A stretch of 64,000 nucleotides of DNA from Chaetoderma sp. LZ-2023a (Eukaryota > Mollusca > Caudofoveata > Chaetodermatida > Chaetodermatidae): contig CM067373.1 of the NCBI GenBank assembly GCA_034401795.1, positions 87,505,448 through 87,569,447 of the forward strand. Reading direction: 5' to 3'. Below, piece by piece: positions 44,956-57,290 of the stretch (the stretch's first letter is position 1; every line of letters begins with the position of its first letter). The position numbers were made by a program, and so were the translations under genes. The notes beneath the pieces were generated by a model that saw only the letters and a list, made by a program, of their open reading frames with translations, searched no databases and had not been told where the DNA came from.

Positions 44956-44998
<43 letters not shown>
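43621..44998 (+). mobile_element. RTE-like LINE, copy 2, lacking the RT core
   Basis: The endonuclease runs from about 43630: FVIGPRVLDHVISFGYVSDR, then VNPYGPTTEKAKENP and QLFVCGDFNSKLGNLG with the catalytic Asp-Asn-type motif. Further frames continue to 44675 (RVTYNLPKLISDTDTQMSY). At about 44755-44770 the sequence jumps from just before the RT domain directly to the C-terminal end ('cattgcatcaatctgctaag'). About 1.4 kb present in copy 1 is missing. It ends in an (AT)n tail at 44959-44998. Several frame changes exist in the endonuclease region. The 5' start at about 43621 coincides with the inner edge of the inverted block in copy 1, so it may be the element's true 5' end. Confidence 0.85.
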
Positions 44999-45001
<3 letters not shown>

Positions 45002-45600
45002 TAACCTCCCTCAATAATAATGTGTCAATGGAATGTCTGACTCGGTTATCGTGCCAGTCATTCCAGTAGCAAAATCTCAATTCCGCCAACCAAGCCAGCC
45101 ATATACAAGGCCTTTCTTGAGATTTTACCCATATGTACCCATTTAAGCAACTGCTTTCATTTTTACCATCAAAGGGCCAGATTGTTTTGTATTCATTTTA
45201 TTTTTTATACTCCGTATATAATAGTAAACTGCCATCTTAAATAATTAGCCATATACACAACCAGACCATTACCCATGCCAGTATACACACTGCTCCGAAT
45301 CCACAAGCTAGACATTATGTATGCTCTAAATTGTTCCCAACCATCCTAGATTACATGTTTACTGCCAAGCTGGTGAAATCATCCGGTAGCCATTTTCTCA
45401 CTTGTCACTTCGCTAAAATTTCAATAGCGAATCGTACATTAATTATTCTACTTACGTTTACATCCATACTTCACTTATCCTTCCCAATCCATTTAAGCGT
45501 AACAAATCCTCTCAAAGTATTAAACCAGAAGATGATGTTAACAGTGAAGAAATCAAGTATCTAACACCACGTGTTATGTTCTTCAAAAGGACATTAATGA
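44999..45600. repeat. Noncoding DNA with a family P foldback core
   Basis: 'tggaatgtctgactcgg' and 'gccagtcattccagtagcaa' at about 45029-45080 are the paired core of foldback family P. The rest has no recognised content. Confidence 0.5.
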
Positions 45601-45782
45601 CAATTTGATTAAGAATGTAAATGAAACAATCACAATTCTCCCAACTTCATATTAATATCAGATATCTTCTGAAGAACAACGATAAACTAGGCGTGTTTCT
45701 GAATGCAAGCTCTCGTGAATTTGATATAATTGGAGTTAGTGAGATGTGGCTGAAACCAGACACCCCCACTTACCTTAATGGA

Positions 45783-46143
45783 CTTCTCCAGTTTGAGCTA
45801 TGCCCCGCCCATCACTAGCTAAGATTCACCCACACCTCGCTCGTGTTGGGATAGATCGATCCATGAAATCCCTCACTATCAATTTCCAGGAAACTATACA
45901 GGTAAGCTGTTGAATATTTTGAAACTAATTTGGCTGCAGCAATAGCGCCAAGCCAAGTTAGTTTCAAAATATTCAATAGCATGTTTATTAAATAGCAAAG
46001 ACATACAAATCATACACTGTGTCGGACTATTAAGCGTTAAAGACGGACTATATTGAATCATCCATGACGGCATGATTATGACGTCATCCTACACGACACG
46101 TTGTTGATTATGACGTCATTTGATGGATGGCTACAGTGGAAAG
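45783..46143. mobile_element. MITE family G, copy 2
   Basis: It shares with 23546-23886 the phrases 'gagctatgccccgcccatc', 'gatcgatcc', 'tcaatttcc..gaaactatacagg', 'catgacg' repeats and 'gattatgacgtcat'. It ends 'cagtggaaaggttcattg'. It splits an endonuclease frame, giving independent evidence of insertion. Its interior holds a strong hairpin at about 45908-45985. Confidence 0.7.
45908..45985. repeat. Foldback family H hairpin inside MITE G
   Basis: 'tgttgaatattttgaaac' with 'taatttggct' pairs with 'agccaagttagtttcaaa' and 'atattcaatagca'. The arms of about 28 bases are nearly perfect around 'gcagcaatagcgcca'. Other H copies occur outside G. Confidence 0.75.
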
Positions 46144-46500
46144 GTTCATTGATAGACAGAACTATAACTTCATCGAAAAGTATAGACCAGCACAACACAC
46201 AACAACAAGGGTGGTGTGGGGTGGGGGAGGTCTAGGCATTGATGTAAAGGATACCCTTCAATACACTATAATAGAGGATCTATGCATGATGGAAGCAGAT
46301 ATAGACACCATTCTTCTTGAAATACTCAGAAGTAAATCAAAAAGCAAAACTGTTTCTGTTATTTATGGAGGCCCAGGAAGGGATAATGATAATTTTATCA
46401 AAGCTTACGATAACATTTTGCAAATTATTCGAAAGGAAAATAACATATAGCACATTATGGGAGAATTTAATATAGACCAACTAAAACAAAACAGCTTTTA

Positions 46501-47627
46501 GACACAAAACTACGGTCTAACATACTTAATGCTTTGCTTACCTTTCGGAGACCGCTTGACATAACGTCGTACGACTGATTTAAGTGCATGCTTTTACCAA
46601 TTTAGATATTACTATTCAGCGACTTCTACTAGCAATATCATAATTACTATTTAGTTAAATAATTGGCGATTGCTTATTTGGGCTAGAATTATTATATTAC
46701 ATTATAATTCTAGCGTGATCGTGGCTAGAATTACAATTCATTGTCACGAATGGTTACTATTCTACTGGAATATATCGCAGACATAGTACACTTGAATCGG
46801 ATCAGAACCTCAGAGATATTACAGTAAAGAAAATTCTAAGTTACTACGTATTCTCTGGCGCAGTTACATTTAATCTACCTGTCTTAATGGTCGGCTAGTT
46901 ATGTATAATTCCCTCTCTCTCTCTATGGAATTATTACGCCTGTAGGATCATTGAATTCTTGTAGAAGTAACTGTGTCTTCCAGTACTGAAATCATCCTGC
47001 GCGACATTCACAAAGCACTGTGAAATATACTAGCATGGTTGCTCGTTTCATATAAGCATTTCGGGATAACTCAACGATATTCTACTATACTGACTATTCT
47101 GCTTTTGACAATGTCAAAAGCCAGTATACAGGCTCTTAGCATAGTGACCAATTCTTTGAAACTCCATTAACAATGCCGATGTTGATTAGCTACTGAGTAA
47201 TCCTGTCAGTGGTTCAAGATCATATTGCTTCTTAGAAGTTAACCCTAAGGCCTTGTCTATCTTCTGGTCAAATTGGCACTTCTAAACAACATCTCCCATT
47301 TTATTAGTATACAGTTTGACATTCAAGATTTCGTCTAAGCAATCTTCTATTTATTGCGCTTGTTGTTGTAACCGGGGCGGCTGGGGTAATATACGATATT
47401 ACTACACAAGTTACGGGTCAGAGTCGTGTTGTATTGCTCATCGGTATCAAGACACTTTTTTGTCACAAAAGACGACCCTAAAACAAGTATACATACAAAA
47501 CATGAGTAAATAAATAATTACATAATAAATACATATCATAAGTACAATTAAAAACATTATGGGCTGTCTTATCTCGCAGGTCATTACTTACATACGTGAA
47601 TATCATCACTACATAGGCTATAGCATA
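46501..47627. other. AT-rich intergenic DNA
   Basis: Small hairpins occur: 'gctagaattattatattac' with 'attataattctagc' near 46682, and 'cttttgacaatgtcaaaag' near 47103. No gene is seen. Confidence 0.45.
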
Positions 47628-47709
47628 TGCGTGCGTGCGTTCGTGTGTGCATGCGCATGTGCGTGCGTGTATTCATATGTGCATGCGCACGTGCGTGCGT
47701 GTATTCATG

Positions 47710-47753
<44 letters not shown>

Positions 47754-47757
47754 TGTG
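47628..47757. repeat. (GTGC)n / (ATGC)n microsatellite
   Basis: A tetranucleotide tract with alternating 'gtgcatgcgcatgtgcg' and 'gtgcgtgcgtg' blocks. The open frames are artefacts of the repeat. Confidence 0.9.
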
Positions 47758-48337
47758 TGAAACAATATTAGCACATGGTGAAGGTATCAAGGGGCATGAC
47801 TCCTTGAAGTATTGGGACATTAATTAAAATGTTCCACATTACTGCGGTACTCAGTTCTGACTGTGCAAATCTGCCATAGTGTGGACAAATCGCATCCATT
47901 CTGAATACAGTGTTACTGCATGTTATTGTTATCTAAGACAGCAACAACTTTCAGCAACATCATTATATTCAGAATGAACAAGAGCTTTGCTAACAAACGT
48001 AGCTTGCAGAGAAAGAATGGTTAAGATTGGAGAGCCTATGGAAATCTTCCATAGACAATATATTTAGGAACAGACAAATAGTACTCGTACTCTGTGTGTG
48101 GCACTGGGGTGTACAGGACAATTGGTCAAGACCCCAATCGCATAGCAGACACCAGAAAAACCTAAACGAATCAAATTATATTATATTATATGCCTAGCAA
48201 AATAGCTTGTTATAAAAAGGACAGTGGTGACACAAGTTGTATATTGGTAACATAAAATCAGACACGCTGTACATCTTTCAACCATCCTTCCATAAATGCA
48301 CTCACGAACACATCCGCCAATGCACTCATACAGAGAC
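47758..48337. other. Intergenic DNA, no gene seen
   Basis: No recognisable feature. Confidence 0.4.
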
Positions 48338-48460
48338 GTCCATCCATACACTCGCAGATACGTCCCTCCATAAACTCACGGAGACGTCCATCCACACACT
48401 CACAGATACGTCCATCCATAAACTCACAGATTCGTCCATCCATACACTCACTCATTTATT
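48338..48460. repeat. 24-bp minisatellite, five units
   Basis: The unit 'acgtccatccatacactc' plus 'acagat' is repeated five times with few changes. A looser array begins near 48290. Because 24 is divisible by three, a repeating Thr-Asp-Thr-Ser-Ile-His frame stays open, but nothing else suggests a protein. Confidence 0.85.
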
Positions 48461-49030
48461 CCTATATGCCATTGCCTAACCATCCGTTCAGTCCTCCATT
48501 CGTCCAAACTTAAATCAATTATTCATCCAATCATCCAGTCATCCATGTATCCATCCATTCATCCATTCACCCATTCATTCATTCATTCATTCATTCATTC
48601 AAAATGACAATTATGCACCACTGAAGTCAATATATAAATATACTATACATAATTAAAATAATTAATTCTAAACGTTAATACTACTGTTGATCATAAAATC
48701 CCTTCGATTTAAACTAGATATAACTGATTATATGAGTGCTGTAAAAATGGCAACGGTAATGCGGCAATCTAGTGAACTTTAAAAATGTACCAACGCCCAG
48801 TGAACATTCTTGGACAATGGTCAAGCGGGAAGGACACAAATGGATTTCCAATTCCCCTGGAAATCAATGGACATGACTATAGGGCAGGATATATACACAC
48901 ATAGAATGGGGCAGTTCATTCTAATTAATGGGAATGGCATAATATACAAGTCTGAAACGTTAAGGCTATCACGAATCAATTTAATTACATTAAAGTTGGC
49001 ATACTTGAATACACAATAAATCGATACCAA
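48461..49030. other. Noncoding DNA with (CATT)n
   Basis: CATC/CATT-rich sequence lies at about 48525-48600; the rest is featureless. Confidence 0.45.
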
Positions 49031-49032
49031 TT

Positions 49033-49125
49033 TACCCCCCCCCCACCCCCACCCCCACCCCCACCCCACCGCCCCCCCCAACCCCCCCCCCCCCCACCAC
49101 CCGCACAACCCACCCAAACCCACCC
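49033..49125. repeat. C-rich low-complexity tract
   Basis: Runs of C with CCA interruptions. The Gly/Trp-rich minus-strand frame here is an artefact. Confidence 0.85.
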
Positions 49126-49836
49126 CCTCACTCGAAATGGCGTCCTCGTCATTTGATTTTGCCAGTGAATTATATCGACGATGGCATCAGTAGGGTTTGG
49201 TCCATCCATGAATGCTCCCTCAGCTAGCAACGACCGCAGGTAATTGACTCGTGCCTTCCAGTCGGCTAAACTATATATAGATCAATGAACCGGAATATCA
49301 AGCGGGTACCCGAGTCCAATTGCTCGTAATCGAATTAGTAGGTTTCATAGATATGCTATATGCTGGCTAGATCGCTCATGGCCCTCTCAAAACTTGCATT
49401 TCAGAGTTCAGTATTTTCTCCCCAGATGTACAGTCTCCAAAATAATATGCTTTTGTTGCCAAACATATTTTGTAGTCGGATAAAGTGTCAGATTAATATA
49501 GCCACTACAACTTTGTTTCTGATAAAACTATATAATTTTGCGTCTATTCAGTTTCTTCAAATTACCAGAAGATAATTTAGTCATTTTAAGATAAAGCTAT
49601 ACATACAGCTAATCGTCTGCGTCAGCCAGTAAGTAAATAGCCGGTCATGCCCAATTGCGATTTAATTAACTCAAATCATCGGCGCTCGCAACAACTAGCC
49701 CCATAGTAAGGGTACCTGCATGAGCCATCGAGCCAGTATATACGGTATCTATGGTAGGTCCTGAACCTGAGAATCGCCACATTCGTATCTCGCGAGATCT
49801 GCTTCGATTCGAGATCGAGAAAAGTATCTCGTATGT
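49126..49836. other. Intergenic DNA, no gene seen
   Basis: A 71-codon frame at 49360-49575 has no recognisable motif. Confidence 0.4.
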
Positions 49837-49975
49837 ATTGAGTAGCCATTGGCGTAGTGATTTCCGTGAATTAATATTGTCTGCTATGAGGAGAGTAGCG
49901 TCCGTGTCCTTTTAAGTTTCAATTCTCTCTACCACCATATTCTGGTGGAAATCCCTACGCCAATGGCGACTCAAT
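49837..49975. mobile_element. Small foldback MITE with 30-bp TIRs
   Basis: The left end 'tattgagtagccattggcg' plus 'tagtgatttcc' and right end 'ggaaatccctacgccaat' plus 'ggcgactcaata' are inverted repeats of about 30 bp, with about 80 bp between. TA at each outer edge could be a mariner-type duplication. A LINE segment begins within about ten bases on the right. Confidence 0.7.
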
Positions 49976-49984
49976 AAAAATAAG

Positions 49985-52600
49985 AAGAGAAAGAAAAGAG
50001 AATAAGACTGTTTATCTACTGGGGGATTTTAACATCGATCTACTGAAACAAGAAAAAACAATTACTCAAGACTTTGTGAACTTACTAAGAACATTTGGAT
50101 ACTATCCATTCATAACAAAACCTACAAGAATAACGGAAACAACAGCTACCATTATTGACAATATTCTCTCAAATAACACAATCAGGTATTTTTGTGAAAG
50201 ACATGGACTCTTTACCAATTTTCTACATAGAGAGACAGAAAGTTAAACAAAAATCATCTGAAAAAGAGGAAACAAACTGTAGAGACTTTAGAAGCAAAAA
50301 TATTGAAAATTTTAGAAATATCATGTCAAATATAAATTGGAACCAGGTGATTAATAGCGAACTCTGTGAAGATGCCTACAATACATTCCACACTATATGT
50401 ACTAATGCCTATGAATCTGCTTTCCCACTAAAAAATTAACAAAATTCAAGCAAACTCCTACTAAACCCTACCTAACACGAGGACTGATATAGCTGCTTGT
50501 CACAAGAAGAATAAGCTATATCTAGCGTTTATTAAAAACCCGACAACATACAATAATACTCAGTTTAAGAAATATAGAAATAAACTGAACCAAATTATTA
50601 GGTTAGCTAAAATAAATTATTACCATTATAAATTTGATGAACAAAAAAATAACAAAGGAAATATGGAAATTAATTAAGTCACTATTGAATAAGCAAAAGA
50701 GTAACTCAGAAACATCACAGTTTATCTGCAATAATACTATCATAACAGACAAAAATGATATAGCAGATAAATTCAATGATTTTTTCATTAACATTGGACC
50801 TAAATTATCAGAAAAAAATCCAAGCTAGTTCAGAAATTCATATACAGGACTATCTGACAGGGAGCTACCAAAACTCAATGTTCCTATCTCCAACAGACAG
50901 AGAAGAAACCTATAAAATTCTAATGCAAATTAACCCAACTAAAAGTTCAGGTATTGATAATTTTAAATGGAAAATCTTTAAAGAATGTATCACAGAAATA
51001 CTAACCCCACTAAATCACATCTGCAATCTCTCATTCTCCCAGGGTGTATTCCCATCTCGTTTAAAAATAGCATCATAGTGTATCACCCATTTATAAAGCT
51101 AAAGGTCCATCTGACTTTATTAACTATAGACCCGTCTCAGTACTCCCGCTTTTCTCAAAACTTCTGGAAGGGTTATACTATAACAGAATCTTTAACTACT
51201 TAAACAAAAATTCAATCATCTACTAATCTCAGTATGGTTTCAGAGAAAAACAATCCACCATGCTTGCCATTGTGGACATGATAGAGAAAATCGCTAAGTT
51301 GCTAGAAAAAAAGAACATACGTTAGGTATATTCTTGGATCTTTCCAAAGCATTTGACACCATTGACTATGCAATATTATTAAAAAATTTATCACATTATG
51401 GCATAAGAGGCATCGCTTTTGATTGGATTCAAAATTACTTGACTGATAGGACACAATGTGTGCAATTTAATGGATCTATCTCAGGAAATAAAAAATTAGT
51501 CTGCAGTGTCCCTCAAGGTTCAATTCTTGGACCCCTGCTGTTCTTATTATACATGAATGATCTACCTAATGCCAGTAACCTACTATCACTAATTTTATTC
51601 GCGGATGACACCAATATTTTTGGCCACCATAAAGATATAGACACCCTATACAAAATTACAAACAGTGAAATGGAAAAAATTATAAATTGGTTTAAAGCTA
51701 ATAAATTATCCCTGAATGTCAGCAAAACCAATTTTCTATTATTTACAAGATATAATCAAGTAAACGAAGAGCTTACTCTCCCAAAACTCTACATATATAA
51801 TCAAGAAATACAGGAAACTGAATATGTTAAATTCCTAGGAGTCAATTTGGATAAACAACTAAGCTGGAAGAGCCATATAGAGATGATCATATCCAAGGTA
51901 GTGAGGAATATTGGTATCATGCGCAGACTCAAATCATATCTCCCACCTGATATTCTAAAAACTCTATATAGCACATTAATACTTCCGCACATCACATACT
52001 GCAATGTTATCTGGAGCAACACACATCAAACTAAATTTTAAAAACCTAAAATCACTACAAAAGCAATCTGTTAAACTATTCTCACAAGCAGCAAAGGGCC
52101 AAGATACATTTAAAACAAACAAAACTCTAAAACTTGAAGACATTGGAAAGGTCCAATTATTTACTATTTTAAGAGACTACCACAATGGCAGCTTACCCAG
52201 ATCAGTATGCAATATTTTTACACACAATACAGACATACAAACTCACAACACACGAACAAGTTCTAACCTACATGTCGCATATCACCGAACAGAGGCAGCT
52301 ACATGCACACCATCCCATCAAGCAATGCAATTATGGAATAATACAGATGCAAACACATGTGCGCAAATTCTTACAACAAAGTCATTCAAAAAGTACATAA
52401 AGACCAAAATTATTGAGAGCTACTAGAAGCCAGATTACTAAAACACACACCAGAAACCCTTAATGACCAAAAAAGGACTAATTTCCTATAATGTAATGAA
52501 TGTTCTGTTGGCTATTTTGGGACAAATTTGAACCGCCACTGTTGCTGCCTGTGACAGTAACAGACCACAATTGAATCGGTTGCAAAATACTCAAGGATTT
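49985..52600 (+). mobile_element. LINE family K, 5'-truncated copy with RT
   Basis: Non-LTR retrotransposon of the Jockey/CR1 supergroup. It opens in the endonuclease (VYLLGDFNIDLLKQE; ITKPTRITETTATIIDNI). It passes a linker (50634-50828, NKKITKEIWKLIKSLLNKQ), then an RT with an uninterrupted 236-codon frame at 51334-52041 ([46 protein letters not shown], the FADD catalytic box; [15 protein letters not shown]). A C-terminal part at 52004-52426 (NLHVAYHRTEAATCTPSH) is in another frame. At least four frame breaks occur before the RT core and one near 52037. The 3' untranslated part matches 24.7-24.84 kb. Inactive as it stands. Confidence 0.9.
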
Positions 52601-52985
52601 CACTGTGCACCTGACTGAAATTAAGATACTGATATCTTAAGGGTTAAAGGTTTAACCACAGCCATGGCAGCCATATTATAAGACAGTGGAACATGTCTAT
52701 AGTGGCCACTTGCTTTCTGGATCCAGGAGGTGATGGTCCTTTAAAGCAGGTTGACATAAGACCCCAGGTCCTGAAAAGTCGCTGCCCTGTTATATTACAA
52801 TCCACTACCTATATTCCTAAATGTATGAAATAACCAATTTTTAGTGACATATTATTTATTTTTTATGGTGTATAAATGTGGTTCGTGTAGAGGGGTTCTT
52901 CCGGGTTCTTCCGCTGTAGTGCACCTGGTCACCAGGACAACAAATATGTAAAAATATGTACATGTACATGATGTATGAGTGTTGA
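52601..52985. other. Intergenic DNA, no gene seen
   Basis: Phrases like 'cagccatggcagccatatta' suggest eroded mollusc-type repeat. Nothing else. Confidence 0.4.
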
Positions 52986-52998
52986 TGATAAAAATAAT

Positions 52999-53054
<56 letters not shown>

Positions 53055-53362
53055 ATGATAGTAATAATGATAATGATAAAAATAATAAAAATAATAATAA
53101 TACATGTAAATAATAGTAATGGTATTGTCGTTGTTATTGTTATTATTAAATATAATGATAATAATAATGCGACAATAATAATAACAATAAAAATAATAAT
53201 AATGGTGATGACAACAATATTAATCATTATAGTGATAATACTGATGATGATGATGATGATGATAATAATAATAATAACAATAATACATGTAAATAATAGT
53301 AATGGTGTTAATAATATTTTTGTTGTTATTGTTGTTGAGCATAATGGCAATAACAATGCGAC

Positions 53363-53433
<71 letters not shown>

Positions 53434-53462
53434 ATGTACATAATATTAATGGTGTTAAGTGA

Positions 53463-53505
<43 letters not shown>

Positions 53506-53506
53506 G

Positions 53507-53575
<69 letters not shown>

Positions 53576-53606
53576 TTGTTGTTGTTGTCGTTATCATTAT
53601 TATTCA
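52986..53606. repeat. Compound AAT/GAT/TTG satellite with conserved spacers
   Basis: (AAT)n blocks alternate with a recurring spacer 'aatacatgtaaataatag' then 'taatggt', 'ttgttattgtt' and 'gcgacaataataat'. It begins near 53051, 53098, 53281 and 53430. (TTA)n, (AAT)n, (GAT)n and (GTT)n blocks close the array. The long poly-Ile, poly-Asn, poly-Leu and poly-Tyr frames are artefacts. Confidence 0.9.
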
Positions 53607-55609
53607 GCATGAGTATACATATAATATTGATGAGAAACGTAACAGAGATAATGAGTATAATAATCGTAATTTCACTGAATAGTAATACTCTGCAAGACGG
53701 TCACTCCACTCCCTCCATCGCCCCTCGTGACCGCTACCGTTGGGGCTACACCTATCCGCTTGGATGATTGTGATCGCCGAATAACTTGTGAAGTATACAC
53801 ATACACCAAACAGTCATTAACAGAACAGGTCATGAACAATCTGTGATAATCCGTGCCTATATACACTATACATGATGAGCGAAATAATCATAAACATCAG
53901 AAAATCTAAGTTAAGCTAAACACATAGTGACAATGTAAATAAAATATACCAATATTTAGTGCAATGTTCGAGCACAATATAGGGAACACAGCGTTGATCG
54001 GACGCTGGTTGAAACGGACGTGATGCAGGTTGGCTCCCTAAGGCGTGAAGCTTCGATGGGCGGAAGACCATACCGGTGGCTAAGAATTGCCTTGGAGCGA
54101 CGCAATTAGCACCGCGTTCTGGTCCCTCGTGAGGTCCACTACTGTATCGCACTGTTCCGACCCTGGCCCAGCCGCACCCTCTGGGTGTGCCGCTCGTCCA
54201 CGTCCGTGATGGGCCAAGGTGTCTTGGTATCGTCAAGGCAATGCGTGATATGAAAAATAAAATAATAGCAAACGTCACACTACAGTCTGACGATTATTGC
54301 ATCCTATATAAATAATAATATACGCCCACTGCTGGTGGTCGCATTATATTCCGTCTTAGATAGAGGTGTCTGAAATTGTGTTCAGTCGATTAAGTTTCAA
54401 AATATTCAAGTGAATGGCTCGCAAATTGTCGGACTCAATCATGAGTAAATAATCTCATTCATTTATTTATATTCGGAAATTGTGACTCTTTGAACCCTGC
54501 TGTACCATTCGATACGTCAACACCACGGTCCCCACGTACGTAGGGTGTCGCACATTTTGTGACCGATAGGATGGGGACACGCCACGGCCATGAGCCGCAG
54601 TGTGCGCACATCGTATCACCCACGAAATGCCCGACATGACGCTGATATGTCCGGATTTATTCGCATCCGAATTCTGGGTTTCAAACTGTCCAGAGTATAG
54701 CTCGCCATCTGCAATCAGGTGGTAAATTGACAGAATAATTTATATATACTCTTGGGCCTGCTGTTTCGTCCAACATAAGCATACTCTCACAACACAATCA
54801 TTCACACCCTTTTAACCCCTCCTCCCCTAGGCACTGACAGTCCATATTCTGTTAACGTGTGCCAATTTAAACAGGGCCTGGGGAAATGTGAGTGACTCCC
54901 TTGGTAACACCACATATTGATTGCGACTTCAACATGATTACTATTATGATGTCACCGATCCTACACAACGTAACGGTAGTCCGGCAATAAGGCAATACAT
55001 ATCATTGATTCAACAATTTAAATGGCTACATTTTTATCCTCTCGTTATCAGTGCTTAACTGTCAACTTGAATTGACACCGTTACCAGCTCTCGAAACCAG
55101 CTCGGGAAATTCTCGCCTGTCAACACAATCGCTGAATGATATCATAAATGCGAACTAGCCCGTCCAGTCTTATCTGGACAATATTTGTAAATAAAGTGAA
55201 GCCGTTGGCAGGATGCATGTCCCCTTAGTCTGCATCACACACAGGGGTGGAAGGTGAGAGCAGACGTGCGTGTGTACATGTGGTATGCGTGCATGCCTAA
55301 GTGTGCATGTGCATGTGCATGATGCACACGCTGCCTGAGTGTGTGTGTGCATGCTTACCTTATCTGTTCTGTCCTTGCAGGAACAGGACTTATGTATTCC
55401 CTGAGAAATTTTTAACACCTAAACCTAGCATCTTGCATTACAAACTTTTATTTGCGATTATCATCAGAAGTACCAGCACCCACTATCTTTTCCTCGTAAC
55501 ATGACGTTCCCTTTGATTTTCACGTTATCGTGCACGTGCCGTCCCAAATTTCGTCTAGCATTATGCTCACGAAAGTGTTCGGTACGACTGGTGTTTATTT
55601 CTATCAGCG
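53607..55609. other. Intergenic DNA, no supported gene
   Basis: A minus-strand frame at 54278-53916 is Arg/Pro/Gly-rich and matches nothing I know. 'ttaagtttcaaaatattcaa' at 54389 is a single arm of foldback family H. GTGCATGT-rich simple sequence lies near 55265-55360. Confidence 0.4.
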
Positions 55610-56012
55610 TGGTTGGAGCCCTCCCACCACGTTAGTCCTGTCCCAATGATGAGGGGGTGGAATCTTATTTTCCGGCTGCTCTTCTCCGGTGTTCTGCACG
55701 ACTTCGTCCCCTTCCTCTATTTGCTCGTTCCAAAGAATGCTACTGTCGGTCTCTATGCCATTCAGACAATCTCAGATGTCCCGGTCATTGCTCGATCTGC
55801 CTGGCCGTGGCATCGCCTTGAGGATCAATGTTATGTCAAAGGCCCCATTTTCGTTGACGTTGGTGTACCCCATTACTCGGACGTCAAAATCTCGGCCCAT
55901 CAGCGCATTTAGCATCAGTTGTCGGAACCAGCTTATGGTGTTTATTGCCACTCTTGGGAAAGCAACGTGGCTAAGCTATGAATGCCGGGTTGTTAGGGCT
56001 GGTCATTTATAG
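55610..56012 (-). other. Unrecognised coding-like segment downstream of env
   Basis: On the minus strand a protein-like frame of about 65 codons encodes HVAFPRVAINTISWFRQ, then MGRDFDVRVMGYTNVNE and AFDITLILKAMPRPG, followed by an acidic stretch. The composition looks like a folded domain, not chance translation, but I cannot name the family. It lies downstream of, and parallel to, the envelope remnant, so it may belong to the same fossil element. Confidence 0.35.
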
Positions 56013-56514
56013 CCATCTTCTAAAGGGCACACATGATATTACCCCTTTCAACAAGTCACTACCCCGTTGATACGGTCCTGGATTTTGTGCGAAAATCACA
56101 CCATGGTTCAAACTATTAATTAGTAATTTCATGTCCTAAGTGTCTCGGGATTCCATGCGATCTTCCCAATTTGCTTTGACTTCGCTCATTTCAAAAACAT
56201 TTCGTATTTCAAGATTTATTTCACGGTTGTTGTCGATGTTTCTCAACAATTTGATAATTACACGCAGTTCAAAAATAAATTCTTTTTCCGATTAAACTAT
56301 GCAATATAATTCAATATTTTACAAGAATTAAAGGCCTAACTACTTGTTTATAAGGTCTCATTCGCCTGACCTGCTGGTGTCGGTGGTTCCTCTGCTGGGG
56401 GGCGGGGTGCATCCAATTTGTCCAGCATTTCAATAGTTTCGTTTAAGTCTGGAGCTTCCCAGATACTCGACTCCTTAGTGGCAGGCTTGCGATTCTTACC
56501 GGGCAAGAACCACC
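56013..56514. other. AT-rich region downstream of env remnant
   Basis: On the minus strand the first part has a Pro/Glu-rich coding-like composition that may be the cytoplasmic tail region. An AATAAA-type signal lies near 56205. No LTR end was recognised here. Confidence 0.35.
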
Positions 56515-57290
56515 TTACTTTCGATTCGCCTTATAGGCTATAACTCCTATTATGACAATAATAACCATGGGGACAGAAACATACGTGAGTATGTCCTTGT
56601 GGTTCGGCCCCGTTTCAAGCTCATGGCTTATTGTCATGGGCTCTAATTTCGCCAGGGGTACAATCTTGATCTTTTCTAGTTGGTTCCACGATTCTGCTTG
56701 TAGATGCTCTATTGCTAACGTCTCGTTTAGCACCTCAGGTAAATGGAATGTTCAAAATTTTGATGGCTAAAGAATACTCATCGGTATATGATTTTATGCG
56801 ACGAAATTCCCAATCCCTTCAGCTGTAAGTACAGTTTCCGGGATTCAACAAATATAAACCTTTTTTTCTGGTTTCTTGGCCAGCGCAATGTACATGTACT
56901 TGTTCTCCCCAAGATTTTAGAACTATGCCTAAATGGGTGCTTTCCACCAGGTCGCTATCGGTACCATTAACCACAGTCCATTTTACTTTACAGGCTGGGT
57001 TGGGTTGGTTCTCGATTATGCTAACTTCGCAAGGCAAATGGCTTGATTTTAACATTAAGTTACCTTTGCAGACGCAAGGCTTGCTTCCTTTGCACATTTT
57101 CGGCTGGAAATACCATCCGGTTTTGGTGTCTAGTGTCACCCTCGTTGTTGTCAACATTAGCTCTGAGTAATGACCTTGTACTCGTAGCGGTATGGGCCAG
57201 GAGTGGGTTCCGTATTCCATGTACAACACCCCATTGAATAAAGGTATGTTGGCTATATAATTAAGCGCCTTCTTATTTTTCCACAGTGAT
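56515..57290 (-). pseudogene. Envelope-like glycoprotein remnant (fossil)
   Basis: The minus-strand region has a Cys-rich ectodomain segment (KPCVCKGNLMLKSSHLPCEV; GEQVHVHCAGQETRKKGLY; LLNPGNCTYS). The end of that segment resembles the 'C..G....L.PGC' block of the baculovirus F/insect errantivirus env group. A membrane-proximal part follows, with a strong transmembrane helix VPMVIIVIIGVIAYK near 56560 and a basic anchor. It is the C-terminal half or so of an envelope protein and is broken. The identification rests on layout and motif memory, not a search. Confidence 0.6.

Larger units (their letters stand above)
45600..46500 (+). mobile_element. LINE family K, endonuclease fragment with MITE G inside
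   Basis: Endonuclease start: QFSQLHINIRYLLKNNDKL, then DIIGVSEMWLKPDTPTYLN at 45620-45780. The frame resumes after about 46145 with YNFIEKYRPAQHTTTR, GGLGIDVKDTL and IMGEFNIDQLK to about 46495. The intervening 360 bp is MITE G. The second half has its own stop before MGEFNIDQLK. No RT follows, so this is a 3'-truncated or deleted copy. Confidence 0.75.

Noticed and set aside
53000-53767. Poly-Ile, poly-Asn and poly-Tyr frames
   Set aside because: They come from the compound trinucleotide satellite.
55689-56012. 107-codon plus-strand frame
   Set aside because: The minus strand carries the more protein-like composition; this frame is its shadow.
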